From Butyrivibrio sp. XPD2006 (GTDB lineage Bacteria; Bacillota; Clostridia; Lachnospirales; Lachnospiraceae), in assembly GCF_000420865.1 (NCBI RefSeq), contig NZ_ATVT01000018.1:1-64000 (forward strand): a stretch of 64,000 bases of DNA. Direction: 5' to 3'. The notes under the pieces are model-generated. The model searched no databases. It had not been told where the DNA came from and saw nothing but the letters and a program-made list of their open reading frames with translations. Positions 42,908 to 52,430 of this stretch are shown here, piece by piece; the stretch's first letter is position 1, and each line of letters begins with the position of its first letter. The position numbers and the translations under genes were made by a program.

Positions 42908-44521
42908 ATGGCAGTAAAATACATCTTTGTGACAGGTGGTGTTGTATCAGGACTTGGAAAAGGAATCACTGCTGCGTCGCTGGGACGTCTACTTAAGGCC
43001 CGCGGCTACAAAGTTACAATGCAGAAATTTGATCCATATATCAACATAGATCCGGGTACAATGAATCCAGTTCAGCACGGAGAGGTATTCGTTACCGAAG
43101 ACGGAACAGAGACAGACCTCGACCTTGGTCACTATGAGAGATTCATTGACGAGAACCTCGACAAGAATTCCAACGTTACCACAGGTAAGATATACTGGTC
43201 AGTACTTCAAAAGGAGCGTCGCGGTGATTACGGCGGAAGGACCGTTCAGGTAATTCCTCATATCACCAACGAGATAAAGAGCAAGTTCTACCGCAACTTT
43301 ACAGATGATGAGACACGTATCGCCATCATCGAGGTCGGCGGAACAGTCGGAGATATTGAGTCTCAGCCGTTCCTTGAGGCTATCAGACAGTTCCAGCACG
43401 AAGTAGGACATGATAATGCAATGCTTATCCTTGTATCTCTCATTCCTTATCTTCGCTGCTCACAGGAGATCAAGACCAAGCCCACACAGTCTGCTGTTAA
43501 GACTATGCAGGGAATGGGACTTCAGCCCGACGTCATCGTCTGCAGAAGTGAGCTCGAGCTTGATATCGAGACCAAAGAGAAGATAGCTCTTTTCTGTAAT
43601 GTTCCTTCAAGCCATGTACTTAACAACCTTGACCTTGAATACTTATATGAAGCACCACTTGCCATGGAAAAAGAGCATCTGGCTCAGGTTGCATGTGAGT
43701 GCTTAAACCTTGAATGTCCCGAGCCCGACCTCACAGACTGGAAGGCAATGGTTGACACACTCTACTCACTCAAGCATGAAACAAGGGTTGCCCTTGTCGG
43801 TAAATATACTCAGCTCCACGATGCATACATAAGCGTTGTTGAAGCCCTCAAGCACGGCGGTATTTCAAATCAGACCGCAGTTGATATCAAGTGGGTTGAC
43901 TCAGAGGAAGTTACTGAGGACAATGTAGCAGAGATCCTTTCAGACGTTGATGGCCTTATCGTTCCCGGCGGCTTCGGCGATCGTGGTATTGAAGGTATGA
44001 TAACCTCAATTAAGTATGCAAGAGAGAACAACCTTCCGTTCCTTGGCCTTTGCCTTGGAATGCAGCTGGCAATCGTAGAATTTGCCCGCGATGTTGTTGG
44101 TTACACAGATGCTCACTCAATTGAGTTTGATCCCAATACACAGCATCCTATGATAGCTCTTTTACCTGATCAGAACGGTGTTGAGGATATCGGCGGAACA
44201 CTTCGTCTTGGTTCATATCCTTGCGTTCTTGATAAAGACTCCAAGGCATACGAGCTCTTCGGAGATGAGAACATCACAGAGCGTCACCGTCACAGATATG
44301 AGGTTAACAACGATTACAGGAACGTGCTTGTTCAGAACGGCATGAAGCTCTGCGGAATGTCACCTGATGGCAGGATCGTAGAGATGATCGAGCTTCCAAG
44401 CAATGACTTCCACATGGCAACTCAGGCTCATCCGGAGCTTAAGAGCCGTCCAAACAGACCACATCCTCTTTTCTCAGGATTCATCAAGGCTTCACTTGCT
44501 CATGAGAACAAGAGAAAATAA
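42908..44521 (+). CDS. pyrG: CTP synthase PyrG
   Basis: The 537-residue enzyme makes CTP from UTP, ATP and glutamine. The synthetase domain starts [17 protein letters not shown] with its P-loop. The glutaminase domain has the catalytic Cys in GLCLGMQ and the late His/Glu in AHPELKSRP. The ATG at 42908 is preferred over an in-frame GTG at 42875, because AAGGGGAGG lies just before it and the product then starts MAVKY as in homologues. The gene is monocistronic with a strong terminator. Confidence 0.98.
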   Translation: MAVKYIFVTGGVVSGLGKGITAASLGRLLKARGYKVTMQKFDPYINIDPGTMNPVQHGEVFVTEDGTETDLDLGHYERFIDENLDKNSNVTTGKIYWSVLQKERRGDYGGRTVQVIPHITNEIKSKFYRNFTDDETRIAIIEVGGTVGDIESQPFLEAIRQFQHEVGHDNAMLILVSLIPYLRCSQEIKTKPTQSAVKTMQGMGLQPDVIVCRSELELDIETKEKIALFCNVPSSHVLNNLDLEYLYEAPLAMEKEHLAQVACECLNLECPEPDLTDWKAMVDTLYSLKHETRVALVGKYTQLHDAYISVVEALKHGGISNQTAVDIKWVDSEEVTEDNVAEILSDVDGLIVPGGFGDRGIEGMITSIKYARENNLPFLGLCLGMQLAIVEFARDVVGYTDAHSIEFDPNTQHPMIALLPDQNGVEDIGGTLRLGSYPCVLDKDSKAYELFGDENITERHRHRYEVNNDYRNVLVQNGMKLCGMSPDGRIVEMIELPSNDFHMATQAHPELKSRPNRPHPLFSGFIKASLAHENKRK

Positions 44522-44536
44522 TATTATTGCGATGAT

Positions 44537-44574
44537 AAAAGGCTTTCCTCTTTTTTCTAGGAAAGCCTTTTTTA
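44537..44574. terminator. Terminator between pyrG and the discoidin-like gene
   Basis: AAAAGGCTTTCCT (44537-44549) and AGGAAAGCCTTTT (44559-44571) form a long stem followed by TTT on the plus strand. It also has T residues after it on the minus strand, so it can serve both convergent genes. Confidence 0.92.
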
Positions 44575-44576
44575 TC

Positions 44577-45368
44577 TCATTCTGTTTCTGTTCCGTATAC
44601 TTCTATCTGTGTCAGTGCCGGGAATGGGCTCGGGTCATCTGCTTTTATCAGGTTGCCGAGCTTGAGGAAGTTGATTCCTTTTTTGCTAATGTTGAAAATG
44701 TGCGGCTCCTGGACCTTCTTGTCCATCTTTATGATCTCGCTGCTGCCGTCGGAAAAGGTAAAGGTTCCTTCTACCCACCAGTTGTCATGTGGGAAATCCG
44801 CTCTTGTGTAAAGAACGATCCTGTCTATATCAACCTTTCTTCCAAAGTCCAACGTGATCTCTGCATCATCCTGTCTGTTTATTCCCCAGGATTCATATGG
44901 CCACTCGCCGTGAGAAAGTGTTGCCTTACAACCATCGATGGCATTTCTTGCAGCAAACACCGCTTCACCTCTTGTCTCAACATTGGCTGAGGCATGCGGA
45001 TAAACTCCCGAAACTTCATGTTGATCGAAGGGATTAAGAGCCAGGTTTCTGTATGCTTTGACCTCGTATTCCGCTGCCTTCCTGATGGTGACTATATGTC
45101 TGTTTCCGAAAAATGACAGAGGATTATAGCTTGTCTTTTTCTCATAGAAGGGCACAGTGAAGAGAACCGTTTCCTCCTTGATAAGTACCAGCGCCGGATC
45201 GATGGTGGCATCCACCTTAACCACATAGAACTCATCGGGAGTTATTCCGGAGAACTCTATGATATCGCCTTTCCTGTATTCTCCATCCCAGGCCAAGATC
45301 ACTTCTGCCTCTCCGGCTGCTTCTGCTTTCGGGACATGGTCCCAGTCGTTGTATATGCTAATCTTCAT
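44577..45368 (-). CDS. Protein with a C-terminal discoidin (F5/8 type C, CBM32-like) domain
   Basis: The protein of about 263 residues starts MKISIYNDWD at an ATG (45368) with AAAGGAG just upstream; the open frame extends to 45419. Residues 1-110 look like a beta-sandwich with no clear family. Residues about 130-260 resemble the F5/8 type C fold: ARNAIDG, SWGINRQDDAEITLDFG, VDIDRIVLYTR and the end ALTQIEVYG. There is no signal peptide, so it works inside the cell, perhaps as a carbohydrate-binding partner for the adjacent enzymes. It ends the polysaccharide locus. Confidence 0.78.
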   Translation of the reverse strand: MKISIYNDWDHVPKAEAAGEAEVILAWDGEYRKGDIIEFSGITPDEFYVVKVDATIDPALVLIKEETVLFTVPFYEKKTSYNPLSFFGNRHIVTIRKAAEYEVKAYRNLALNPFDQHEVSGVYPHASANVETRGEAVFAARNAIDGCKATLSHGEWPYESWGINRQDDAEITLDFGRKVDIDRIVLYTRADFPHDNWWVEGTFTFSDGSSEIIKMDKKVQEPHIFNISKKGINFLKLGNLIKADDPSPFPALTQIEVYGTETE

Positions 45369-45390
45369 ACTCGCTCCTTTTTTCTGTGAG

Positions 45391-47433
45391 TCAAACTGAA
45401 AATCTGCCTTCAATGCCATAGAAATCGATGGTCCTGACTTCTCCGCTCTTTAGGTGGATTGTAACAGGGCCGTAGCCTCCGCATTTCTGAGGATCTGTGT
45501 ATTCCACTTTCTCTATGGGGAATATCTCATCCTCAGTAAAATCCTCAAGTGACTCCTTTGTAATTACCTGTGAGATCAGGAAGTATGGTTCATACCCATA
45601 CTGCTTCTCTCTGCTGGTCTTGGCGTACATAACAATCGACTTTTTGCTGTCGGGATTTGTTCCTTCAGAGTCAATACGCTCTATACTGCTCCAGCCGTCG
45701 AATACGGTGAAGGCCATCTGCTTCTCTTTTCCCGTGTGATCATGTCCCTTAAGGACTGCTGCCCTGGCACCGTCCTTCTCTATAAATGTGACATCTGTGC
45801 CATTATCCGGAAAGCCAAACGCACCCAGAGTAATCTCAATCGGCCTTCTGTACATACGGATCTTGTCAGCTCTTATGATGCCGCAGGGAACAGTAAAATC
45901 CGCCAGATCAATGGCTGTGCGCCAGTGACATTCTGTCTCCATCTCGTAGTCAAAGAACTGTCTCCTGTAGAGAACATCGTCCTTTTCCCCGGCCCAGTAG
46001 GTGACATTACCGCGAAGAGCAATATCCTCATCCGTGTACCTTGCCACATACTGCTGGGATTCCACCGCTCTGTCCACGGTTGCCTCCCACGGGAATTTAG
46101 TGTTAAAGACGAGCTTGGAATAATTGTTCATGCCGTGCTCATCGTCTTTATGCTTAACAACCTTACCTGTCCTGAGCTCCGTTATACCGTTGGCCTCGTG
46201 GTTTGCCATGCAAAGCCCGGGTCCATCAAGAGTCCATACCTTAGTCTCATTCTCTTTTAGCTCATCCCATAGACCATTACTCTCCCTGGCCGTCCAGAAG
46301 GGATGATCCTCAGGAAGATGCAGACACAAAAGAGCCTTTGCCAGCCAGAAAGGTGATTCTGCGCAGGAGTATCCCTGAAGGAGCGGCGAAAACGGTCCGT
46401 AGAACCCAAGAGTCGGCACACCCTCCCACAAAAAATCGTCTCTTGTGAAGAACTGAAGAAGTGATCCTGAACATATGCGCCTTGCCTGTCCCGGATCCAC
46501 TGATGAATTTCTCATCATGAGATTTCCGTCAATTGCACTGGTGGCTGCGTTTCTGTAAATCCCGCTCCTGCCCCACATATTGGTAAATCCGTCCCTGTCA
46601 AAGAAATACGGATAAGTCTTCATAAGTTCATTTGAGTTCTCTTCAAATCTAGCTGCGATGTATGGCTCTTTTTCATAGCCATACCAGTTGTTCCAGATGG
46701 CTGTGTACATATTGAAAGCCCAGCATGAGTAGTAGTCAAAAGAGTGCCCGTCACGATACCAGCCATCACCCACGTAGTAGTGAAGAATGTTCTCAGCGTG
46801 GTCTCTCATGATATCCTCATCTATCTCATATCCGTTCATATAAAGGAACGCCAGGTCCAGCATGTTAAAGAGCCTCCAGTTCTGAGGAACTGTGTTGGCA
46901 TGTGCAAAGTCGGACAGAAAATCCGCGATCCTGTCCTTCTCCTCTTTATTGTACTTATCCCAGATTTCCTCCGCTGACAGCCACAGACAGATAACAAGAG
47001 CTGCAGTCTCCACGGTCTGCTGATAGGCAGCAAACAGATTCCCACTATCATCCGTGCTCTTCATATCGGTGTAATTCAGTACATAGTTCGCATTCCCCGG
47101 AGTTACTGCTGCCAGGACCTGCTTTGCATAGTAATCCCTGACGTTTATTCCGTTGAGCTCAAGGTCCGGCTTGATATGCAAAAGAGGCGCAGCTATGAAA
47201 AAAGATCTTGCCAGTCCCTCAAAGATTTCAGCCTTATAGCGCCACTGCGGATGCCCGGGCTGAGGGTATGTAATCTTAGTCTCATACCTTGGCATAACCA
47301 CCGGATCTTCGATTGATTTCAGGTTATTAAATACTCCGGAAAGAAGGTACTCTGCCGCTTCTATCCAGCTCTCTCTGGTAAGCCCTGTATAAGGGCTGAG
47401 TTCAAAGTCTGTATGTTCAGGTGTAAATACCAT
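45391..47433 (-). CDS. DUF2264-family protein (GH154-like)
   Basis: The 680-residue protein has the DUF2264 pattern. Its N-terminal all-helical barrel has RYETKITYPQP and RYKAEIFEGLARSFF near the start, NWRLFNMLDLAF and DGHSFDYYSCWAF in the middle, and a C-terminal beta-rich part. The family has been linked to glycoside hydrolase family 154, with uronic-acid-releasing activity reported for some members. There is no signal peptide. It lies 18 bases after the GH88 gene in the same operon. The exact activity is inferred. Confidence 0.82.
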   Translation of the reverse strand: MVFTPEHTDFELSPYTGLTRESWIEAAEYLLSGVFNNLKSIEDPVVMPRYETKITYPQPGHPQWRYKAEIFEGLARSFFIAAPLLHIKPDLELNGINVRDYYAKQVLAAVTPGNANYVLNYTDMKSTDDSGNLFAAYQQTVETAALVICLWLSAEEIWDKYNKEEKDRIADFLSDFAHANTVPQNWRLFNMLDLAFLYMNGYEIDEDIMRDHAENILHYYVGDGWYRDGHSFDYYSCWAFNMYTAIWNNWYGYEKEPYIAARFEENSNELMKTYPYFFDRDGFTNMWGRSGIYRNAATSAIDGNLMMRNSSVDPGQARRICSGSLLQFFTRDDFLWEGVPTLGFYGPFSPLLQGYSCAESPFWLAKALLCLHLPEDHPFWTARESNGLWDELKENETKVWTLDGPGLCMANHEANGITELRTGKVVKHKDDEHGMNNYSKLVFNTKFPWEATVDRAVESQQYVARYTDEDIALRGNVTYWAGEKDDVLYRRQFFDYEMETECHWRTAIDLADFTVPCGIIRADKIRMYRRPIEITLGAFGFPDNGTDVTFIEKDGARAAVLKGHDHTGKEKQMAFTVFDGWSSIERIDSEGTNPDSKKSIVMYAKTSREKQYGYEPYFLISQVITKESLEDFTEDEIFPIEKVEYTDPQKCGGYGPVTIHLKSGEVRTIDFYGIEGRFSV

Positions 47434-47451
47434 TTTTTCTCCCCCGCGCCA

Positions 47452-48585
47452 TCAGAATATCCTGAGCGCCTTGTCATCAAGCTTCATCAGCGCTTCTATA
47501 AAGTAGTAGTCTCCATAGATGATTGACATGTTGTGGCCATCGCCATGATAATCAACGGCACAGTTATTAAGAAGATTATCAGTATCAAGTCCCCAGCTGC
47601 AGCGCTTTTCGTCCAGTGTCTTAAGGAGCTTTATGGCAGCATCAAGATACTTATCTCCTCCGTCCTCCAGCTGCTGTGCCAGTTCAATGAGACCTGAAGC
47701 TGTGATTGCTGCTGCCGTGGAATCCTCGAGGTCCACATCTTTTGGCTGCCTGTAGTCTATAGGCACAAGGAAGCTTTCAGGCATTTCAGAAAGTACATAG
47801 TCTGCGATCTTCTTTGAGGTCTCCAGATATTTCTTTTCTCCGGTGTAGCGGGCCGAAAGCGCAAAGCCGTATATTCCCCAGCTCTGTCCCCTGGTCCAGG
47901 ATGAGCCCACTCCGTATCCCTGTCCTCCCAGGGTTTCTGTCATCCTGCCTGTGAAGGGATCGAAAACCACGATATGATTGACGGATCCGTCCTCTCTTAC
48001 GAATTCCTTCATGGCTGTGTCCGCGTGAGCGACAGCCATCATCTTAAATCTCGGATCTGTGGTCTCTTCTGACGCCCAATACAGAAGCGGAAGATTCATC
48101 ATGCAGTCGATGATGGCGTAGCCTCTTCTGTCCACATTGTCCCAGTTATTCCATGCTCTTATGAAATTTCCTGCAAGGTTAAATCTTCCGGCCATGTTGT
48201 TCGCAGCCAGCATTGCCCTGTTAAGTGACTCCCTGTTCTTTTCCAGCTTGTATCTGATCACGGAAGTCGGCAGCCATTTAAAGCCGTTATCGTGATCCAG
48301 CCCCTCGGTAGTCATTAGGTTCTTATCAAGCTTCTCCTCAACTCCGATGGCTTCCTGCCTGAACATTTCATTTCCTGTCAGTGCAAAGAGCTGCCACATC
48401 TCGCCACCCCAAAAGCCGTTGGTCCACCAGCAGGGGTCAGATACACTCTTGTCATCGAACTTCCCATCTGCGGTAGTGTATGGAATCTTGTCCAAGTTCC
48501 TCTTTGTAACAGGAACCATCTTGTCTTCTATCTTTTTAAGGGTCTTAATGACCCATGCTCTCTCATCATCTGTCAGAGCTCTCAT
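47452..48585 (-). CDS. GH88 unsaturated glucuronyl hydrolase
   Basis: The 377-residue protein has the GH88 motifs: HDNGFKW with Asp99, IIDCMMNLPLLYW with Asp160, and WTRGQSWGIYGF. These match the two catalytic Asp residues of unsaturated glucuronyl hydrolase, which hydrates the enol ether of unsaturated uronic acids left by polysaccharide lyases. There is no signal peptide. With the adjacent heparinase-family lyase it makes a lyase-then-hydrolase pair acting on oligosaccharides in the cytoplasm. Unsaturated glycosaminoglycan or other glucuronate-containing fragments are the likely substrates. Confidence 0.92.
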   Translation of the reverse strand: MRALTDDERAWVIKTLKKIEDKMVPVTKRNLDKIPYTTADGKFDDKSVSDPCWWTNGFWGGEMWQLFALTGNEMFRQEAIGVEEKLDKNLMTTEGLDHDNGFKWLPTSVIRYKLEKNRESLNRAMLAANNMAGRFNLAGNFIRAWNNWDNVDRRGYAIIDCMMNLPLLYWASEETTDPRFKMMAVAHADTAMKEFVREDGSVNHIVVFDPFTGRMTETLGGQGYGVGSSWTRGQSWGIYGFALSARYTGEKKYLETSKKIADYVLSEMPESFLVPIDYRQPKDVDLEDSTAAAITASGLIELAQQLEDGGDKYLDAAIKLLKTLDEKRCSWGLDTDNLLNNCAVDYHGDGHNMSIIYGDYYFIEALMKLDDKALRIF

Positions 48586-48609
48586 ATGTGTATTCCTCCG
48601 TTTTGTCTT

Positions 48610-50541
48610 TTAACTTATATGCATCCTGAGCCTGCCACCTGTGCTCATCCTTATCAGCGTCCTGTAAACTTCATGCTTCCAGGATATCTTAAGCCTCTCA
48701 TCGGTAATAGTATATGTCCTGATATCAATAACTTCTCCCCCCGTCACACTTACCTTTCCAAGACTTCCTACGCTTATGACACACTCTCCCAAAGTCCCTG
48801 CTTCTGCCTCCGGCCTCTCATATGTCATCAGTGTCAAAAGAGCTGTCGCGCTTCCGTCATACTTATCCCAAATATCAATGCCACTGCCCTTCTCGTGAGT
48901 AATCGTCCTATGGTACCTTCGGACCGCCTCATCCCTGTAAGCTCCCGAAATCTCCATCAAAAGTGTGCTGCTTTTCTTAGGCTGTCCGGCTGCTGCATCG
49001 CATACCACTTCCGTAGCCGCAAACTCCTTTCCGTCACTCTGCATAAGGATATCACTATCATGATAGTCCTCTGCCGCATTGCTTCCAAGCCGGGTTATTT
49101 TCACTTCAGTATCATTTTTTATAAAGGTAGGAACATTGTGGAACTGGGACTGCATGGTCCATATCTCGTATCGCCTGTCGGAAAATGTCTCCCTTGTATA
49201 TGTCCCGACCCCAAGATCGATGATAAGCGGCTTACCATTCTTGTAGATGGTAAAAGAGCCGACATCATTGTGGTTGTGACTGTCTGCATTGTTTCCGGCT
49301 TTGGCGGCCAGAATGTAGGTCTCATCCCTGCTGACCATAAGCCCCGTGCTCTCGAAGAATACATCTTCGCACAGACCGGCGCTTACCGGGTACTCTGTCA
49401 TATCCTCATAGCTCATGGCCTGAAGCACATGGTAAAAGAGATTTATCTCCTCCTTGAGGATCCTGGCATCATCATCTGCCTTCCTGAAGTCAGCAGCTGC
49501 AAAGGATGCGAGTACTTCATCGCCGCATAGCTTTCCAAACAGAAACTCCCTTGAAGTTCTTCTGGGACATACTGCAGCACAGTCCGCAAAGTTCACATAT
49601 ATGTTGTCTGTCACATTCATCCTTACAATGTAACTTGCAATATTCTTTATCAGTGGCTCCTTAAATATCTCTTCAAAGCCGCTTCCCTTAAGGACATCAG
49701 CCATCAGATAAAGAGCACCGAACAGGCACAGTCCTGCATGTGAGTAGTACTGAGCTCCCTCGTTACAGCACCCGTCATCCCCGTATTCATCAAGGAAGAA
49801 ATCCAGAGATCTTGCCGAACTCTCCAGGTACTGCAAAAGCTCTTTTTCCTCAAAAAATCCTTCCGGCCTTGTGAGCGCGCAGATAAGCACGTTCTGAATT
49901 ATCCAGGGCGTCCAGTTGCACATGGGCTGCCTGCCGTCTCCCATCCACCAGAAGTGCTCGTTTTCATAGGGCGTAAAGATTCTCTCTTTCAGGGCGCTTT
50001 CTATGACTTCGCTGATATCAGAGCTCTTTTCCCTAAGGACTGGGCGAAGCAGATACTCAGCAAAAGCCAGGAGTGCACCGGTCTCTGCGGCAAAAAGGTC
50101 GATTATCGGGTGAAGGACATCGGGCATCTCCTGCTGCTTCTGATCCCTGATGTGTGTGTTGTGGGCAGGAAGACACCATGAGGATTCTGAGAGGATAAGG
50201 TATATCCCGTCCAAAATATCCTGAAGGAAAGCCCCCTTGTTCTCTGCAAGCTCCGCCATTACAAGGCTGCAGAGCTTTCTCCTTCTGGAAAAATACAGTT
50301 CCTCAAACCTTACCCTGTTTCCGTTTTTTGAAAACTCCAGATAGTCGGACAAAAGGATAGCTGACCATGGCTCGGCCATAGCTCTTTTGCCCTCATTTAT
50401 AAGAAGGTCCTTTAATGAGGCGGGAAGAGATTCGTATTCCCTCCTGCCTGCGATGTCGGGACACAAAGAAAACGCGCACAATGAGCGCGTTTCCTTAAAG
50501 TAGTTGTATACAAGATGTCTGGGTGAAATCTCTTTTGCCAT
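48610..50541 (-). CDS. Heparinase II/III-family polysaccharide lyase
   Basis: The 643-residue protein has an N-terminal alpha/alpha toroid and a C-terminal beta-sandwich with the Hepar_II_III motif NADSHNHNDVGSFTIY and LGVGTYT. Such lyases split uronic-acid-containing polysaccharides by beta-elimination and leave an unsaturated uronate, the substrate of GH88. The PL family cannot be decided by eye. It lacks a signal peptide, which is unusual for lyases acting on polymers. It starts four bases after the second permease gene and is thus in the transport operon. Confidence 0.88.
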   Translation of the reverse strand: MAKEISPRHLVYNYFKETRSLCAFSLCPDIAGRREYESLPASLKDLLINEGKRAMAEPWSAILLSDYLEFSKNGNRVRFEELYFSRRRKLCSLVMAELAENKGAFLQDILDGIYLILSESSWCLPAHNTHIRDQKQQEMPDVLHPIIDLFAAETGALLAFAEYLLRPVLREKSSDISEVIESALKERIFTPYENEHFWWMGDGRQPMCNWTPWIIQNVLICALTRPEGFFEEKELLQYLESSARSLDFFLDEYGDDGCCNEGAQYYSHAGLCLFGALYLMADVLKGSGFEEIFKEPLIKNIASYIVRMNVTDNIYVNFADCAAVCPRRTSREFLFGKLCGDEVLASFAAADFRKADDDARILKEEINLFYHVLQAMSYEDMTEYPVSAGLCEDVFFESTGLMVSRDETYILAAKAGNNADSHNHNDVGSFTIYKNGKPLIIDLGVGTYTRETFSDRRYEIWTMQSQFHNVPTFIKNDTEVKITRLGSNAAEDYHDSDILMQSDGKEFAATEVVCDAAAGQPKKSSTLLMEISGAYRDEAVRRYHRTITHEKGSGIDIWDKYDGSATALLTLMTYERPEAEAGTLGECVISVGSLGKVSVTGGEVIDIRTYTITDERLKISWKHEVYRTLIRMSTGGRLRMHIS

Positions 50542-50545
50542 CCTA

Positions 50546-51382
50546 TTATCCCTTTACAGCACCGGTAGTGATTCCGGCAACAAAGTACTTCTGAAGTGAA
50601 ATAAACACAATAAATACCGGTATTAATGATAACACAGATGCTGCCATGATAAGACCATACTCAGCGGAATACTGTGAAATAAACATCTTCAGTCCTATCT
50701 GCAATGTCTTCTTGGACTCGGTTGTCAGATAGATGAGTGGTCCGAGGAAGTCGTTCCAGGTGTTAACGAAGGTAAAGATGATCAGTGTTGACAGCGCCGG
50801 CTTTGAAAGCGGAAGCATGATCTTGGCGTAGATCTCGTACTCACTCATTCCGTCAATTCTTGCTGCTTCGCAAAGCGAATCAGGGATTCCTTCGTAGAAC
50901 TGTCTCATCAGGAAAACTCCGAAAGCAGAGAACGCCTGAAGTATGATGATTGCAAGGTGCGTATCTGCAAGGCCGAGGCTTCTCATGAACATGAACTGAG
51001 GAACCATGTAAACCTGCCATGGTACGGCGATAGTTGCGACGTATGCCAAAAACAGGATGTTTCTTCCCTTGAATTCAAGCTTGGCAAAAGCGTAAGCAGC
51101 AAAGCTTGATGTAAGCAGCTGTAACAGTGTAACGATAAGTGTCAGCTTGGCAGTGTTTAATGTGAACTTTGCCAGAGGGATCTTGGTCCAGATATCAATG
51201 TAATTCTGCCATCTGGGAGCCTTGGGTATCCACTCGAAAGGTATTACGAATACGTCCTTGTTAAACTTAAGCGATGCGGAGATCATCCAAAGGAATGGCA
51301 CAAGCATCATAAGTGCCAGGAGGATCAGCAGCGCATAGATTATGATATTTCCTATTATGCGATTGTTCTTTTTGCTCTTCAC
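50546..51382 (-). CDS. Carbohydrate ABC transporter permease, MalG type
   Basis: The protein of about 278 residues has six membrane helices and the EAA-loop motif EAARIDGMSEYEIYAKIMLP that contacts the ATPase. The start is taken as GTG at 51382 because GGGAGG lies just upstream and after the stop of the previous gene; the open frame would otherwise overlap it. It pairs with the MalF-type permease and the binding lipoprotein. No ATPase is encoded here, so the ATPase is probably shared (MsmK-like) and encoded elsewhere. Confidence 0.93.
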   Translation of the reverse strand: MKSKKNNRIIGNIIIYALLILLALMMLVPFLWMISASLKFNKDVFVIPFEWIPKAPRWQNYIDIWTKIPLAKFTLNTAKLTLIVTLLQLLTSSFAAYAFAKLEFKGRNILFLAYVATIAVPWQVYMVPQFMFMRSLGLADTHLAIIILQAFSAFGVFLMRQFYEGIPDSLCEAARIDGMSEYEIYAKIMLPLSKPALSTLIIFTFVNTWNDFLGPLIYLTTESKKTLQIGLKMFISQYSAEYGLIMAASVLSLIPVFIVFISLQKYFVAGITTGAVKG

Positions 51383-51398
51383 TTTTGATTCCTCCCCG

Positions 51399-52322
51399 TC
51401 AGTCGTTAGCGTAATTCTTCTCACCCCTGAACTGGATGAGCGTAACAACAAGAACTATGGCAAAGAGCACCAGTGCTGATGCAGAAGCTCTTCCCAGCTT
51501 CCAGTTTCTGAAAGCCTCCTCGTAGATGTAGTAGACAAGAACGATTGCGCTCTTATTAACAACACCGTTGGAACCTCCTGCCAGCATATAAACAATGTCA
51601 TATACCTTGAAGCAGTTGATAGTAAGCATGATTGTTACAAAGAATGTGGTGGGCTTGAGCTGTGGAACAGTGATATGCTGGAATTTCTGCCATGCATTTG
51701 CTCCGTCAAGGGAAGCGGCTTCATAGAGATCTTCGCTTATTCCCTGGAGTCCCGCCAGATAAATAACCATATAGTAACCCATGTTCTTCCATACGGAGAA
51801 CATGATAATTGTCAACATTACTGTACTTGATGATGCAGCCCATTTAAGCGGCTGTCCATGAAGTACGTTCATAATGAACTGATTCACTATTCCGCCCTTG
51901 GCCGGTGTAAAGAGCATGTTCCATACAGCGGCAACAGCAACAAGTGAAGCAACATAAGGGAAGAAGGCAACGGTCCTAAAAAAGCTCTTTCCCTTTATCT
52001 TCTGATTGAGAAGTATAGCCAGTGCCAGCGCCATAACCAGTGTGATCGGCACTGTGAATATACTGTAGATAATTGTATTCTTAAGAGCAGATGTAAATCT
52101 GTCATCCGCAAAGATCTGCGTGAAGTTGCTAAGACCCACAAACTTCATCGCATTACTTCCGTCCCACTCGGCAAAAGACATAAGCAGGGCCAGGATTATA
52201 GGTCCAAGGGTAAATACTGCAAACCCTATAAAGTTCGGTGCGATAAATGAATAGGCCACCATATTTCTTTTGCGCTGGCGCCTCTTCATATTCTTTTCCA
52301 TAGCAGTAAGTTCTGCAGCCAT
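51399..52322 (-). CDS. Carbohydrate ABC transporter permease, MalF type
   Basis: The protein of about 307 residues has six membrane helices and the EAA-type loop YEAASLDGANAWQKFQHITVP. The ATG at 52322 (MAAELTAMEKN) is preferred to the upstream in-frame start at 52397, because GAGGAAA lies just before it. It is the second gene of the ABC operon, following the solute-binding lipoprotein. Confidence 0.93.
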   Translation of the reverse strand: MAAELTAMEKNMKRRQRKRNMVAYSFIAPNFIGFAVFTLGPIILALLMSFAEWDGSNAMKFVGLSNFTQIFADDRFTSALKNTIIYSIFTVPITLVMALALAILLNQKIKGKSFFRTVAFFPYVASLVAVAAVWNMLFTPAKGGIVNQFIMNVLHGQPLKWAASSSTVMLTIIMFSVWKNMGYYMVIYLAGLQGISEDLYEAASLDGANAWQKFQHITVPQLKPTTFFVTIMLTINCFKVYDIVYMLAGGSNGVVNKSAIVLVYYIYEEAFRNWKLGRASASALVLFAIVLVVTLIQFRGEKNYAND

Positions 52323-52430
52323 GTGTGTTTCCTCATTTTCCTTTAATAGCGTTTTTCCTAAAAGGAGCACTTGAACTAGGTTTGTCCTGACGTTCAAGTG
52401 CTCCGTCTTTTGGTATCTGATTCTTATTTA

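Noticed and set aside
51383..51451. Upstream extension of the MalG-type permease
   Set aside because: It would overlap the end of the MalF-type gene, whereas the GTG at 51382 has a strong ribosome binding site.
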